64,000 nucleotides of DNA from contig NW_022985445.1 in assembly GCF_010093595.1 (NCBI RefSeq), positions 713,106 to 777,105 of the forward strand, in the 5' to 3' direction. The notes below the pieces were generated by a model. It saw only the letters and a list, made by a program, of their open reading frames with translations. It did not search any database and had not been told where the DNA came from. Of the stretch, positions 47,962-62,148 are shown one piece after another. Source of the stretch: Mytilinidion resinicola. Its lineage: Eukaryota; Ascomycota; Dothideomycetes; Mytilinidiales; Mytilinidiaceae. The number at the start of each line of letters is the position of its first letter. Position 1 is the stretch's first letter. The translations under genes were made by a program, and so were the position numbers.

Positions 47962-50900
47962 TTAGTTGAGGAAGCCCTTGCAGCCCACCGAACCGCAGAG
48001 ACAGGGAATACGGTCCGTGCTGTCGATCTCGCGGTCGAACTTGTAGTCGTAGGTGAGTTCTTCGTCTGTGAAATATGTCAGCAATGTTCAAGCATGATAT
48101 CGGGCCAAGGTCGCATCAGATCTTCCGTCTCATCTCTTCCATTAGACCGCTCGCTGCTCAAACCACTCAGACCCCAAACCTCTCCTCTTCCAAGTTCCTC
48201 CATCAGCACGTTCACTTTTGTTCCATGCCTAATGCCCCCTTTACTCCCCGCCCGGCCCATGAGTTCCATCTTGACAACAACGCTGAAAGCAACGCTAAAA
48301 TAACAAAGACGAATGGGGCGTATGACTTACTCTTAGCAATGTCCTTCAGAGCGTAGATCACAATCCGCTTAGTCCCATCCACCCTGATAATCTTCGCCGT
48401 ACAGTTCGGTGTACAGCTATGATTGATGAAGCGCGCAATGCCACCCATCTTAGTGGCATCGATGACAGTGTCTTCGTCGATCCTGAAGAGGTAGCTGCTT
48501 CCGACGCCTTGCAAGTCGTACTTCTTCTCCCGCAAGTCTGCCACTCGCTGCCGCACTTTCTCGCCGACATACTCGATGATCATGTCGTTGATGGCGATGT
48601 TCTCTTCGGCGTACAGGCCCCAGTTGTGGATGGCAGAGCGGTCGAACTTGACGAGCTTCTTCCGTTTCTTGAGCTGGTTGAAGCGCATGGCATCACCCTC
48701 GGCACTCATCTGCTTCTGGGTATTGATGTCATTGACCATACGGCGGTTATTAGCGCGATTAGACCGAGAAGAGGCGGTTGAAGCGATCTTCGCAACCGCA
48801 GCAAGTTTAGCAGCAGCAGCGGTGTCGGCGACGGCAGCGGTGTCGTTGTTTGCGCGGGCTTCGCGTTCTTCCCGGGCCTTTTGGACGCGAATGCGATGAG
48901 GCAGGTATTGTGACTTCTCGGACTCGAGAATCTTCTTGACGCCTTCGGTCCTGGCACTACCGGTAGAGTTTTGGACGAAGTAGCCTTCGATCTGGGTCTC
49001 GGTATGAACCACACCCTTCTGCCCTTGTCGATTGAGTGTCTTGATACCCTTTTGCTTCCATGCCCAAAGATCGACGTCTCCCAGATTAGAAATCGGCTCT
49101 GATTCCAGTGCTTGTCGTAGGAACTTGAGATCTTCATCATCTTTGAGCATATGTTGCCATCCGTCAATGTCCAGCACGACACTGGGATCATCTTCGACCG
49201 TTCTCCGTGGCTTGTCAGCTGAGACACCCCATTCGACCTCTGCCCGTTTACCATCCTCTGGTGGTTCGAACAGCTCGACTTCAGCTTTTGGTTCTTCGGC
49301 GGCTGGTGTTTCTTCTTCCGCTTCAGCAGGCTGAGTGTCTTCGCTGGTAGCCTTGGCTTCTGCTTTGAGAGCCTCGCGTTCCTCGAAAATTTGCTTCTTG
49401 GTCTTCTTTTTCTTAGTCGGCTTTTTCTTTACATCCTTGACAGAATCATCAAGCTCGATGGTGAGAGCAGGCTCGCGCGCGTCCTCATCTTCGACTCGAA
49501 TATCCACGATCGGCGGTATATCCTTCGTGTCCGGTGCATCATGATTGATACCAAAGAAGAGGGCATCCGCCTCCTCAAAGGTTCTGCGAAGTTTGCGTGC
49601 TCCTTTGAGTGCCCGATCGGCCTTCTTCCAGATTGGCGAGGATCTCGGAAGGATAGCCAAGACCTGCTCAAGTTCCTTTTCGGCCATATCCTCCGGATCC
49701 TTGTCGATGAGATGGGCCAGTAGACCTCGAGCATGAGAATCATCCATCATTTCATCATCGCTTTCTTCGCCCCATCCAGCATCCAGTCTCCGTCGTTTCG
49801 CACGATGTGCTCTTGATGAGGGTTCTTCATCTTCAATATCTGAAGAAGCAGCGCGGCTGAGCGGCCTACTTTCTTGCTCTTCGGTGTCCCGAGTGAAAGA
49901 GCTTCGGCCTTCGTCGTCGGAGTCTTTCTCATCGTCGTAGAAATCCAACATTTGGCGATGTAATCCCCTAACCACATTACGTCTCTGAGGCAACTTCTTA
50001 CGACGTTCATCCTGGAAAACGTTGGTGACCTTCGGCATCCGGCGTCCACGGGCGATATTGTAATCGTGTGGACCAAGAGCCTTACGGCCAAAGCGGCCAA
50101 AGCCATGTGCTCGTGAATCTGGCGTTCCGTTTGGCGTAAGGCTTCCCGTACTAAAGGAGATGGTAGGCTGCATAACCTCTTTGCTCTGGGGATCTGGGAT
50201 TCCCAGTTTCCTCCTTTTCGCAACATGACGCTCTGGGTCCAAAAAGTCGAAGAGTGCAGGCCCGGCTATCCTGGCTTTGATATCACCTACTACTCGATCT
50301 CGAAGCTCTTGTCTTAACTGATCAAGTGCAGCAATCACGGGGTCTAGGTCTTCTGCTCTGCGTTTCTTTTCGTACTCCAAGTCCAACTCTTCTTCCCTAA
50401 CAAGCCGCTCTTGCTCTTCACGCTCACTCTTCTCTGCAGCAGCGCGCTCAGGGCTAGGACTGCGCTCGTAATTGGGATTCCCGTACGGTTGAGCTTCCAT
50501 GACCATAATGTAGGTGAACAGCTGTTTTCCCCCACATTCTTTCGCGCAACGCATCGTCTCTTCCTCTCCCCTTCTCGAATCGTCGAATACAACGAAGTAA
50601 CCGGTCTCGTCTACCCTCACATCTCGCCAATCGTAAGTCTTTAGCCGCTTTTTCAAATGTGGTATTGTCGTCCCGAGTACCGGAACATGTCGATGTGCGA
50701 TGAAAATGTATGGTTTTCGCTTGATTGTTGGCAAAATGGGAGTTCTCTCCAGAAGAGCGTGCGCGGCTGGTTTGGGCAATGCTGCGAGGCGAGGTCCTTC
50801 TGGGGGTCGCATACCAACCCCCTTTCCAGACGGTCCCTTGGGAACATTCGGCGGGAGACCGAATGCGGTGGCCGTGGGAGTGCTGGCTGCAGGAGTAGCC

Positions 50901-52199
50901 GACGTTTTCTGCGCGGCATACAGCTTCTCCTTCTCTTGTCGCTGACGCTCCAAAGTAGCTTTTATGAGACGCTGGCACTTGCGACCTTCCCGGTCGAGCT
51001 GTATCTTGACCTGTCGTAGACCAATGCGCTCATTGTTGCCCTCCCTCTCCGCTCGCTTAGCGGCGTCAGATGCTTTGACCGGGGCTACCCCCCGCATTGG
51101 TGTACTGTCCTTGTACCGAACCAAACATATCCCCAGGAAACTTCCAGTGCCCGGATCGGTTTGATTTTTCACCTCTGAGACCTCGCCGTAACCTCCCAAG
51201 AATGCCTTCAATTGCGACTCGGGTAAAAGAGGGTCGAAACCGGCGACAAGCACCTGTGTCGCAGGACCAGGCCCCACAGATATGTGAGGGTCGAAGGCGT
51301 AGGGCTTCAACATGTACGGAGCCGTGCGAACTTTTGTTTTCATTTTCTTAGCATCGTAGTTCCCAGATGAGTAGCCAGGTATTGCCAAACGGGGGTCTGG
51401 TGGCGGTATCGGGTCGTCCTGCAGCGCGAGTCGAGTTAGCGTCACAGGACGACCAATGTTTGGGGAACAGTATCTGATTGTAGGAAACCCATCCACATAC
51501 CTGGCTGACGCCGAACTTTCTATACCGTGGTTGCACATCGCCCCGTAGCTTCCGCTCGTGCCTTGGTAGGCTCTGTAGTTTGTGGTCGAGCAGAGGGTCG
51601 TAGGCAATCTTTTCGCCCTTTTCCTCGCCAGGCCCGGGGCGCGCTTGTGTCCTCTCATCGGGAGGGGTGTGGACGGGCGTCATCGTCTCGGAGGCATTTT
51701 GGGGGAGGTCAGCAGGGTGCGCGACGTAGGCGGTGGAGGACGCGTGCATAGCGCCATCGACAGGCTTCATCGAGCGCGGGCTCAGCGGCTTGCCGGGTGG
51801 TGAGGAGTCCGTGTTGGTCAAGGGAGTGAGAGCGTGGAGAGCAGAATTTTGGCCAGAGTAGGACATGGCGGATTGGGGGTTTGAGAGAACAGATGAGACA
51901 GTGCTGGCGAGAGAACTTGCTGAGCCAACACCGTTCAATAGGTCGCCGGAGCCGCTATCATCTTCGTCTGGCGGGGTTGCGGTATGTTTGTCGTGTGTCG
52001 CCAGGGCGGCACTGGTCTGGCTATACCGCGAGAAGTGGCCAACCGCTGGCGAAGGTGGTGAGTGAGATACGACGGACGAGTCCGCCCGGTGCGAACTAGC
52101 CCGTCTCGAATCGTGGTCTCGGATCGTGCGCTGCTCAGCAAGTGTCGAAGGGGCATGTGGTGAAAAGTCGGCGAAGGAGCCCGTCGAGGCGCGCGACAT
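47962..52199 (-). CDS. SET1: Histone H3 lysine 4 methyltransferase Set1 (COMPASS catalytic subunit)
   Basis: Three exons (51501-52199, 48331-51418, 47962-48065; introns of 82 and 265 nt) encode 1296 aa. The start [18 protein letters not shown] resembles filamentous-fungal Set1 starts, which is why it is preferred to upstream non-ATG codons. Order: disordered N-terminus, [17 protein letters not shown], an RRM-like domain around residues 280-360 ([17 protein letters not shown]), an N-SET region ([17 protein letters not shown]), the SET domain at about 1157-1275 ([43 protein letters not shown]), and the post-SET motif [13 protein letters not shown]. The enzyme mono-, di- and trimethylates H3K4 at active genes within COMPASS. 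Confidence 0.95.
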
Positions 52200-53564
52200 G
52201 CTCTGGACCACGTCTACCTGGAGCGCGTCCAATGTGCCACCATCTCGCTGGGCAGCCCGGCAGAGAGATGCAGGTGTGAATGTCGAAGAGGGCGACGGGC
52301 GGACGAGACCAGGAACAATGTGTCGAGAACGCGGTGGTGTGGGGATGTGAGCCGCAACGCGAAGAGTGCACGAAATGTGCTCGGGCCCAGGGGACGCGCA
52401 AAGGCCGCCGGGCGAAGGCGACGGTGAGGAAGTGAAAGAGTGAAGGATGGCGAAGCGAGCAGACGGGACTCCCTGGGTCGCGGACGGTTGGGCGGCGTCT
52501 CTGGGGAATGCTGCGCGATGGAAAGGGATCGGGAGGTTGAAAGCATGCCAAGATCTTTTGACGACAGAAAGGCTTGTCCTTAACACCCGCGGCACCAACC
52601 TCAACAAGATTTCGCAGCAACATGCATACAGCCCCGATTAGGCCTACGCATCCTGCTCATCAGCGCGCAGCAGTCCGGCATCAGCGAAACACTGTCCTCT
52701 GCCTCCTCCGACTTCCGCGATCGCTCTATATACACCCAGCCACAAGCCACACCGCTGCGGAGAAGAATCCATCGACGCCCTATGCGCATTTGAGAGATGC
52801 GCAATCACTACAAATACATTCTAGAACACATCTGATGCTGGACGTGTGCATTTGGGAGATGCGATCTGGAGTCTCTCACGTGAGCTGACGCTTGCACTGC
52901 CTGGGCGGTGATGACATTGGATTCAGTCGCACTGCGTAGGGACACAGGACTGGCGATATCTATTAGCTGGGAAACTAACACACAGATTTTGGATTCGCTG
53001 CGCTGTTATATTGATGGGCTCGCGATGAACACATAGGATACATTGATGCTGGGGACGGACCAGGTCGCTACCGGCTCAGCGGATGATTCGGGCCATGAAA
53101 TCGTGGTATGAAGACAGCAGATAGACATCGATTTGTTGGAGGACATGAAGGTCCTGTACATTGCCTCTGTGGATTCCCTGCGACGAAGCGATCCATCAGG
53201 ACCCTCGGCATTCTATATATTGGCGAATGTAGGATTTAGGTCAACGAAATACAACAAGAGGGGCAAGCGTAGTCCATGTGAGGCGAACAATAGAACTAGT
53301 GACGCTCTGTACACTTCAAGTGATGCTGAGAACGGCTCTGACCTATCCAATGCATTCACGCGCCCCAACACATGCAAGGCATGCCAGGAAACCAGATTGC
53401 TGTTGATCAGACAAAACATAGGCATTGCTACCTCCTACGTATAGCAAGAGGCAGATGCACTGCTCATGCAGGGGATATAGACCGCCATCCCATCCCAACG
53501 CCAATTTTAGTCCCTAGATGTGTCACCTACGGACGCCTCACCAACTCAGTCCATCCCGTAACCA
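52200..53564. promoter_or_regulatory. Spacer with the SET1 promoter; no gene seen
   Basis: A 1.37-kb region upstream of SET1. The 52200-52620 stretch is open in the SET1 frame but lacks an in-frame ATG, so it is taken as 5' leader. A small direct repeat, GCATTTGRGAGATGCG, occurs near 52786 and 52848. No further gene is supported. Confidence 0.45.
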
Positions 53565-54415
<851 letters not shown>

Positions 54416-54819
54416 GATGAACTTGAGGGTTCAACAAATGGTCGAACGGTTAACGAAATTAAGAAGCTATGCGTGGAGTGGTTGCTTGAGCTGTACAGAG
54501 AGATGAAGTGTGGTGGGGGAGGCTCTTAGGTTGCCCCACATTAGCTTCGCAAGGATGATTACGCAGTCAACGGGCGAGTTTCGCAATCGGAGATATCAAG
54601 GCAGATCAGTGCAAGTTATGCAAAGACAGATATGAATTCATTGAAGCATTGAAAATTCATATTCCATGTGCCGAGCCGTGCTAGCTAGACCCTTCCCTTT
54701 TTTCCTCCAGCAATCCAAAGTTAACCGGAGAAATCAGTAAACACCTTTATTTAGTCCGTGATACAAGTGAACACCTGCCCATAACCAGCTGAGAGACGCC
54801 GTGCCCTGATACTTGCCGC
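54416..54819. promoter_or_regulatory. Spacer between RIB4 and GFA1
   Basis: A 404-bp region holding the RIB4 promoter and GFA1 3' end (both genes on the minus strand). No gene or repeat seen. Confidence 0.4.
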
Positions 54820-57211
<2,392 letters not shown>

Positions 57212-58540
57212 GGCGAGGGTGATGAGAGAGAGTTCGTGCGGGACGTTATTCAGTAGCGATCGTGAGATTCGTGGGGAAGGCTGGACAGCAGGAAGACGTG
57301 AATTGGTGCTGGTGGGATGGGCACCGGTTGTTGATGTTTTATACCTAGCTGCCCTCAGCCAAGAGGGGCCTGCCTCCACAGAAAACAGCCGATTCAGCTG
57401 CTAGCTCACCTCCCCTGCTGCGATGCATGGGGAGGCGGTCAAGTGGCGTCGTATTGAAACCACCGCGGGCCACAGAGGCATCCTGCCACCGCTCTCCTGT
57501 CTGTCCTTCTAGGAAGCCGTGGAAGCCCACGCAGGCCTTGACGGCACTTCTGCTGCCATTTCGTCACCGCGGCGAGCGAGGAGCACACGGTGGCACTTGT
57601 CTGGCGCCGCCCTGCCCGGTGGTTCCTGGCGAAGACGACTTTCCCAGGGATGAGCGAGGCGCAGTCCTGCAAATATAGCATCACTAGACACAAAGGAGCC
57701 TCCATCCAGAGCCGCCTCCTCCTCACGGCCTCTCACGATGCGATGGACAGATCCAATAGATCCAGCCTCGTACCGCCGAATCGCGGCATCTGCTGTTGTG
57801 GCTAGTGCTCCGCCGCAGCGGTGGTGGTCGTTGCTCTGGAAATATCGTGAGCCTGAGGAATTCGTCCCCTGAGACATGCACCAGAGGCCCCAAGATAGCG
57901 TCAGCAAAGGCGATCCCACCGGGGTGCTGTCCCTCTCAAGGGACATCCTCCGCAAAGCAATATATCGCTCCCGTCGCATGGCAGATCGCATGCATGCACT
58001 CCTGCACATCCGCTGCCGCCGCCATCGAAACCGTTGAAACTGGTCGCCGCTTGGCACGCCTGCTCCGAATCTGAATGCGGCTGACGAAGGCTGAGGAATG
58101 TCTCCTCCTTCTGCACTGTTCCCCCTCCTTCGTCGAAAATCGTGGCTTCGTGACGGTGAGCTTAGCGATAAGGTCCTGTTTGCCGTTTACGCTTATTTCT
58201 GACAGTGCTCGTGATTCGAGGCGGTAGACGTCGAGGGTGGTGGCGTTCCCCGGTTCGGTGAGCACTTGGTCGCCAGAACCTAGGGCCAGATATCAGCGGC
58301 AGGCTAGCATCAGCCAGACCTCCAGCTGAAGCTTTACCGGCCCAGCAGAAGAACTATATCCGACACGTGGCTGGAAAGAGCCTTAGACCCTCTCTGCACC
58401 CCATCCTACCGAAAGCTTATCACGACCTGACTAAGGTTGTTCAGCTCTTGGACAGATTTAGTTCACGTTCAAGGCTATGATTACTCAGACACAGTACGTT
58501 CACTGGCAGTAATGTTTAGCACCGTGTCAAGGAAAGTACG
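57212..58540. other. GFA1 upstream region with no confidently called gene
   Basis: A 1.3-kb region upstream of GFA1. It contains the GFA1 promoter and leader near 57212-57350 and one minus-strand ORF of uncertain status (57936-58265, listed separately). The overlapping plus-strand ORFs have no recognisable content. Confidence 0.4.
57936..58265 (-). CDS. Uncertain small ORF, unrecognised
   Basis: The first 40 codons read like real protein (LTEPGNATTLDVYRLESRAL, then SEISVNGKQDLIAKL), and the frame continues upstream through GSGDQV after a possible acceptor (CCTAG near 58284). It has no ATG start and the later part is low in recognisable content. It could be an exon of an unidentified gene, a decayed gene, or chance. 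I do not recognise a family. Confidence 0.2.
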   Translation of the reverse strand: MLTEPGNATTLDVYRLESRALSEISVNGKQDLIAKLTVTKPRFSTKEGEQCRRRRHSSAFVSRIQIRSRRAKRRPVSTVSMAAAADVQECMHAICHATGAIYCFAEDVP

Positions 58541-59500
58541 AAATACCCCGATTCCCGGGCTCATGAACGTGACAATGTGAATTTTAGAAGATGAATGGGC
58601 TTGAGGTGTCTCAAGCAGCTATACACGCGTGCAAAACGCACGCAGTATGCCTCCAAATCAGAGCGATGTTCAAAATAGAGCGAAATCTCGTCATCAGGGG
58701 CAGGCCCCTAAATCACAGGCTCATGAACGTGACATTGTGAATTTCAGAAGATGAATAGGCTTGAGGTGTCTCAAATAGCTATACACGCGTGCAAAATGCT
58801 CGCAGTATGCCTCCAAATCAGAGCGGTGTTTAATAAAGAGCGAAATCTCGGCGTCAGGGGCCGGCCCCTGAATCACGGGCTCATGAACTTGACATTGTGA
58901 ATTTCAGAAGACGAATAGGCTTAAGGTGTCTTAAACAGCTACACACACGAGCAAAACGCTCGCGGTATGCCCCCTTCAAATCGTATATTGTTGTACCTTC
59001 GTTTTGGAGGCGTTGATACGCTTCCAGGCGCCTCAGGACGTTGCGAAGTCTTAGAAAGTACGATGTCACGTTCTCGACAGCGTATATCAGACCTGTGGAA
59101 ATAGCATAATGAAATCCTTGTGTTTAACAACCCCAAATCAAAGCGATGTCTAAAAAAAGAGCGAAATCTGGTCGTCAGCAGCAGGCCCCTGAATCACGTG
59201 CTCGTGGAAATGACATCGCCAACCTGAAAAGCTGCATTGGCTTAGAGCCCTTCAAATGGTTGCCCACGCTGTCAAAGAGATCACTACGCACGTCTGAATC
59301 CGGCTCACGAGCAAAAAGAAGCGAAATCTTATCATCAGGGGCAGGCGCCTAGTTCACGGGTTCGTGGACTTGACATCGTCAACCTCAAAAGCTGCGTTGG
59401 GCTTGGAGTCCTTCAAACTGTTGTCTACGCCGTTAAACCGCTAGCTATATGCTTCCAAATCAGGCTGTTGCACAAAGAGAAGCGATCTGATACGATTTGG
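58541..59500. repeat. Tandem repeat family 2, main array (period 160 bp)
   Basis: Units start at about 58559, 58719, 58879, 59199 and 59359, an exact 160-bp ladder with the 59039 position filled by diverged sequence. Shared landmarks are GGGCTCATGAACGTGACATT, GAATTTCAGAAGATGAATAG, TACACGCGTGCAAAA, CCTCCAAATCAGAGCG and AGAGCGAAATCTCGTCATCA, then GGGGCAGGCCCCTGAATCAC. The last two units are more diverged (TCGTGGAAATGACATC). The array is inverted relative to the one at 46.86-47.27 kb. No ORF of note. Confidence 0.9.
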
Positions 59501-60191
59501 AAGGCTGTTGGACCTCACTCCGTATCACTTTCTCGCCGCTCCCTAATAACTCTCACAACACCTCACCTCCACTCTTTCACCTTCCATACTACACTCCACC
59601 AACAATCACCACTATATAAACCTGCCACCTGGCTTTCCTAACCTTTCCTCCTACACCACACTTTCTTCCTCAACTATTCACCAATCCTCTGGTCCACACC
59701 CTTCCCGCCCCTCTACAGCACCTTTACTGGACAACTCACCGCCATTTCAACTCTATTCCTTAAACCTGCTCAAATTTAAGGCAAAATAAGGGTAGAACCG
59801 GGCATCCCCACATCATTTTAGCATTCCCAAGTGCCGATATCCCGAAATTCGGCAGCGGGGAACAGATCCCAGGCCATATACTAGGCGGTGAATGGGAACA
59901 TGTCACAGGTACAAATACCCCCCAAACCTGCACCTTTTCTTCTTTTCTCTTCCACTCACCTCTGGAACAGTAGCCTGAGCTCTTCAAACCATACCAGACT
60001 TCCTGCTTCTCTGACTACCTCCTGAACCCCTTAAAGCCTGTCTGAGCCCGGCATCCTCACAACATTCCCCCTATTACGACATCCCGATTTCGGCCCTCAT
60101 TCTTGTGCCTTCTGGAGCGCACTTCAAACCTTGCCACTTCCGCCTATCCCTTTGACGACCTCTTCCTCACCCTAAGGCACCCCCTGGCACC
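59501..60191. promoter_or_regulatory. Pyrimidine-rich upstream region of the RRM-like gene
   Basis: C/T- and A-rich, low-G sequence (for example 59540-59770 and 60000-60190) leading to the intronless gene at 60192. Such composition is common in fungal promoters and leaders. A TATATAAA-type site occurs near 59612. No gene seen. Confidence 0.45.
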
Positions 60192-61787
60192 ATGGGCCAG
60201 CTCCTTTCAACCCCTCTTCCCACGCCTGGTTCGCAGGCTCCCCAAGCCATCCCCACGACGCCTACCAAATTTCCGGCCTCTCCAGCCTCCTCTTCTGCCG
60301 GAGACCGTGAATCGCACGTGCGCATTGGTGAGCTCTGCCGCCACGTGAAGGACCTTGAGGACCGCCTGGAGGCCGCAGCCAAGGAGCACGCCACAATCCA
60401 GAATTGGCTGCTCGCGCAACTGGTTGCTCAAAATGGCGTGAAATCGGCCGCCATTCCCGATGTCTCTGCCAGAGACTCCAATTTGGACGCCTGCTTGAAG
60501 AGGATTGGAGAGCTTGAAAAGGAGGTGGAGGCCAGCCGGAAGGCGCAACAGGCCCGTCCAAACGACCAAGACTTCATGACGTTTGACGATGGCGAGAATT
60601 TGGACGCCCAATTCCGGGCTCTTGCCAGTATCCTTCCTATTGGACCTGTTGAGAGTGAGTTTGGAGAGAGTGAAGAGGGTTCTAAGGTGCCTCTTGAGGA
60701 GGTGAAGGAGGAGGAAAAGAAGACCTCTGGGGAGCCCGATTTGAAGCCTTCCCGGATCCACATCCCGCCCCACCTTCGATATCGGGGCCAACAGGCTGTC
60801 CCTTTGGAGCGCGGTGACCGTCGTGCGGATGTCTCCCGTGGCCGTTCACCTGCTCCAAGAGCTGTCGCCACTGGAGTCGATTTGGGAGGTCCTGCCGCTG
60901 TGAACCGCCGACAGCCTTCAGATCGCGTCCAGAATGGCGCTGGTTTGGCAGCCTCTAGGTACGGCCCAGGTCCCCCCCAACCCCCTCAAAATGCTCCTAC
61001 CGGCCCCCGAATCCCCAATAAGGGTACTTACTTCTCACATATCTCCCCACCGGCCCCTGGGGAGATATACCGCACTGAGGACCTCCAGTACAACCCTCCC
61101 AACGCCTCTGGCCACCACCGTGCGGTCCTAATCCTCGGAATCCCGCACTTCTTCAAGCTTTTTGAGGTTCTTTCAAGCATCTCTACTGGCGAAATCGTCT
61201 CCGCGAACCTCACAAACACTGGCCCAATCATGGGCTTTCAGACTGCCTACGTCGTCTTTGCGGCCGAAGAGGCTGCCGTTGCGCTGGCCAAGGGCGCGCC
61301 ACCGCTTGTCAAGAACCGACGCCTCACCGTGAGCCTCATCAACACCCCGACCTGGCGTATGAGCCGAGAGATGCAGGAGGGCGTTGAGACGAAGGGTTGG
61401 TCCCGCTTCGTGCGCATTGCGGAGCGCCCAGACGATTTTGGACCCACGGACCTGGAGCGCCAGCTGCGCCTGATGACCGGCGAGTTCGAGAAGAACCCAG
61501 CTCTGCGCTACTGGCACGCAGCGGGCGATCTCTGGGTGGAGTTTCCTGGGGTCGTGGAGGCGATAGCGGCAGTCGAGCACTTCGAGAAGTTGTTCAGGCA
61601 GGTAGGCTCGGTTGTTGGATTTGCGAGGGATCCGGCCATTACTGATCGAGAGAACGCGGAGAAATGGGCGAAGGAGGCGGATGAAGAGAACGGAGAGGTG
61701 GATGGCTACGATGGAGATGGTGAGGAGACGACGGGCCAGGAGGAGGTCACGGCGGGCGCTGAGGAGCGCCCCCTTATTGAGTTCTAG
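60192..61787 (+). CDS. Intronless protein with coiled coil and RRM-like domain, unrecognised
   Basis: A single ORF of 531 aa. The start MGQLLSTPLPTPG fits the N-myristoylation pattern (Gly2, Ser6). Residues about 40-120 form a likely coiled coil (RIGELCRHVKDLEDRLEAAA, then KEHATIQNWLLAQLV). A middle acidic/proline-rich linker includes RIHIPPHLRYRG. A fold resembling an RNA-recognition motif follows at about residues 310-400: HRAVLILGIPHFFKLFEVLS, GEIVSANLTNTGPIMGFQTA, YVVFAAEEAAVALAKGAPPL. The tail is acidic. I recognise no named family, and RNA binding is inference from the beta-alpha-beta pattern. Lack of introns in an 1.6-kb ORF is unusual for this window. Confidence 0.75.
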   Translation: MGQLLSTPLPTPGSQAPQAIPTTPTKFPASPASSSAGDRESHVRIGELCRHVKDLEDRLEAAAKEHATIQNWLLAQLVAQNGVKSAAIPDVSARDSNLDACLKRIGELEKEVEASRKAQQARPNDQDFMTFDDGENLDAQFRALASILPIGPVESEFGESEEGSKVPLEEVKEEEKKTSGEPDLKPSRIHIPPHLRYRGQQAVPLERGDRRADVSRGRSPAPRAVATGVDLGGPAAVNRRQPSDRVQNGAGLAASRYGPGPPQPPQNAPTGPRIPNKGTYFSHISPPAPGEIYRTEDLQYNPPNASGHHRAVLILGIPHFFKLFEVLSSISTGEIVSANLTNTGPIMGFQTAYVVFAAEEAAVALAKGAPPLVKNRRLTVSLINTPTWRMSREMQEGVETKGWSRFVRIAERPDDFGPTDLERQLRLMTGEFEKNPALRYWHAAGDLWVEFPGVVEAIAAVEHFEKLFRQVGSVVGFARDPAITDRENAEKWAKEADEENGEVDGYDGDGEETTGQEEVTAGAEERPLIEF

Positions 61788-62043
61788 GGAAATTTTGGCG
61801 AGACTGGTGAGCTGGCTGGAGGGTTCTTAGGTTCTATTTTCTACTTTTCCTTGGTTTTCCTTATTGATACCACTAGAGAGTGGATATTAGGGGCGATTTG
61901 CGATGATTTGACTTCTGATATTCAGCCCTAAGGGCCCCCTGCATTGCTATCAGATAGGAACCCCTCCAGTAAAAATTATTCAAAAGTCAACCTTTGGTAT
62001 ATCATAACCTCTTTATGTGCGTCGTCGTGACGCTTGCTCAGCA

Positions 62044-62129
62044 CCGTCTGAGGTGCCCCGGCAGGTCCTAAAAATCCCTAAACCGCCAGCTTTGGCAAGC
62101 CCGACAGCTCCTCAGGCCACCTCAGACGG
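62044..62129. mobile_element. 86-bp MITE-like element, copy 2
   Basis: Ends CCGTCTGAGGT and ACCTCAGACGG are perfect inverted repeats. The interior shares CCAGCTTTGGCAAGC with the copy at 10135-10220, and the length is identical. It lies 19 bp beyond the stop codon of the next gene (minus strand), so it is probably transcribed in that 3' UTR. Confidence 0.65.
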
Positions 62130-62148
62130 CGTCAACCAACCCCTAACA

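Noticed and set aside
52200..52607. Longer N-terminus for Set1
   Set aside because: The frame is open but has no in-frame [15 protein letters not shown] resembles known fungal Set1 starts, so the start at 52199 is preferred.
57509..58057. 182-codon minus-strand ORF upstream of GFA1
   Set aside because: Arg/Met-rich start, no family motifs, and overlap with a better but still weak frame at 57936-58265.
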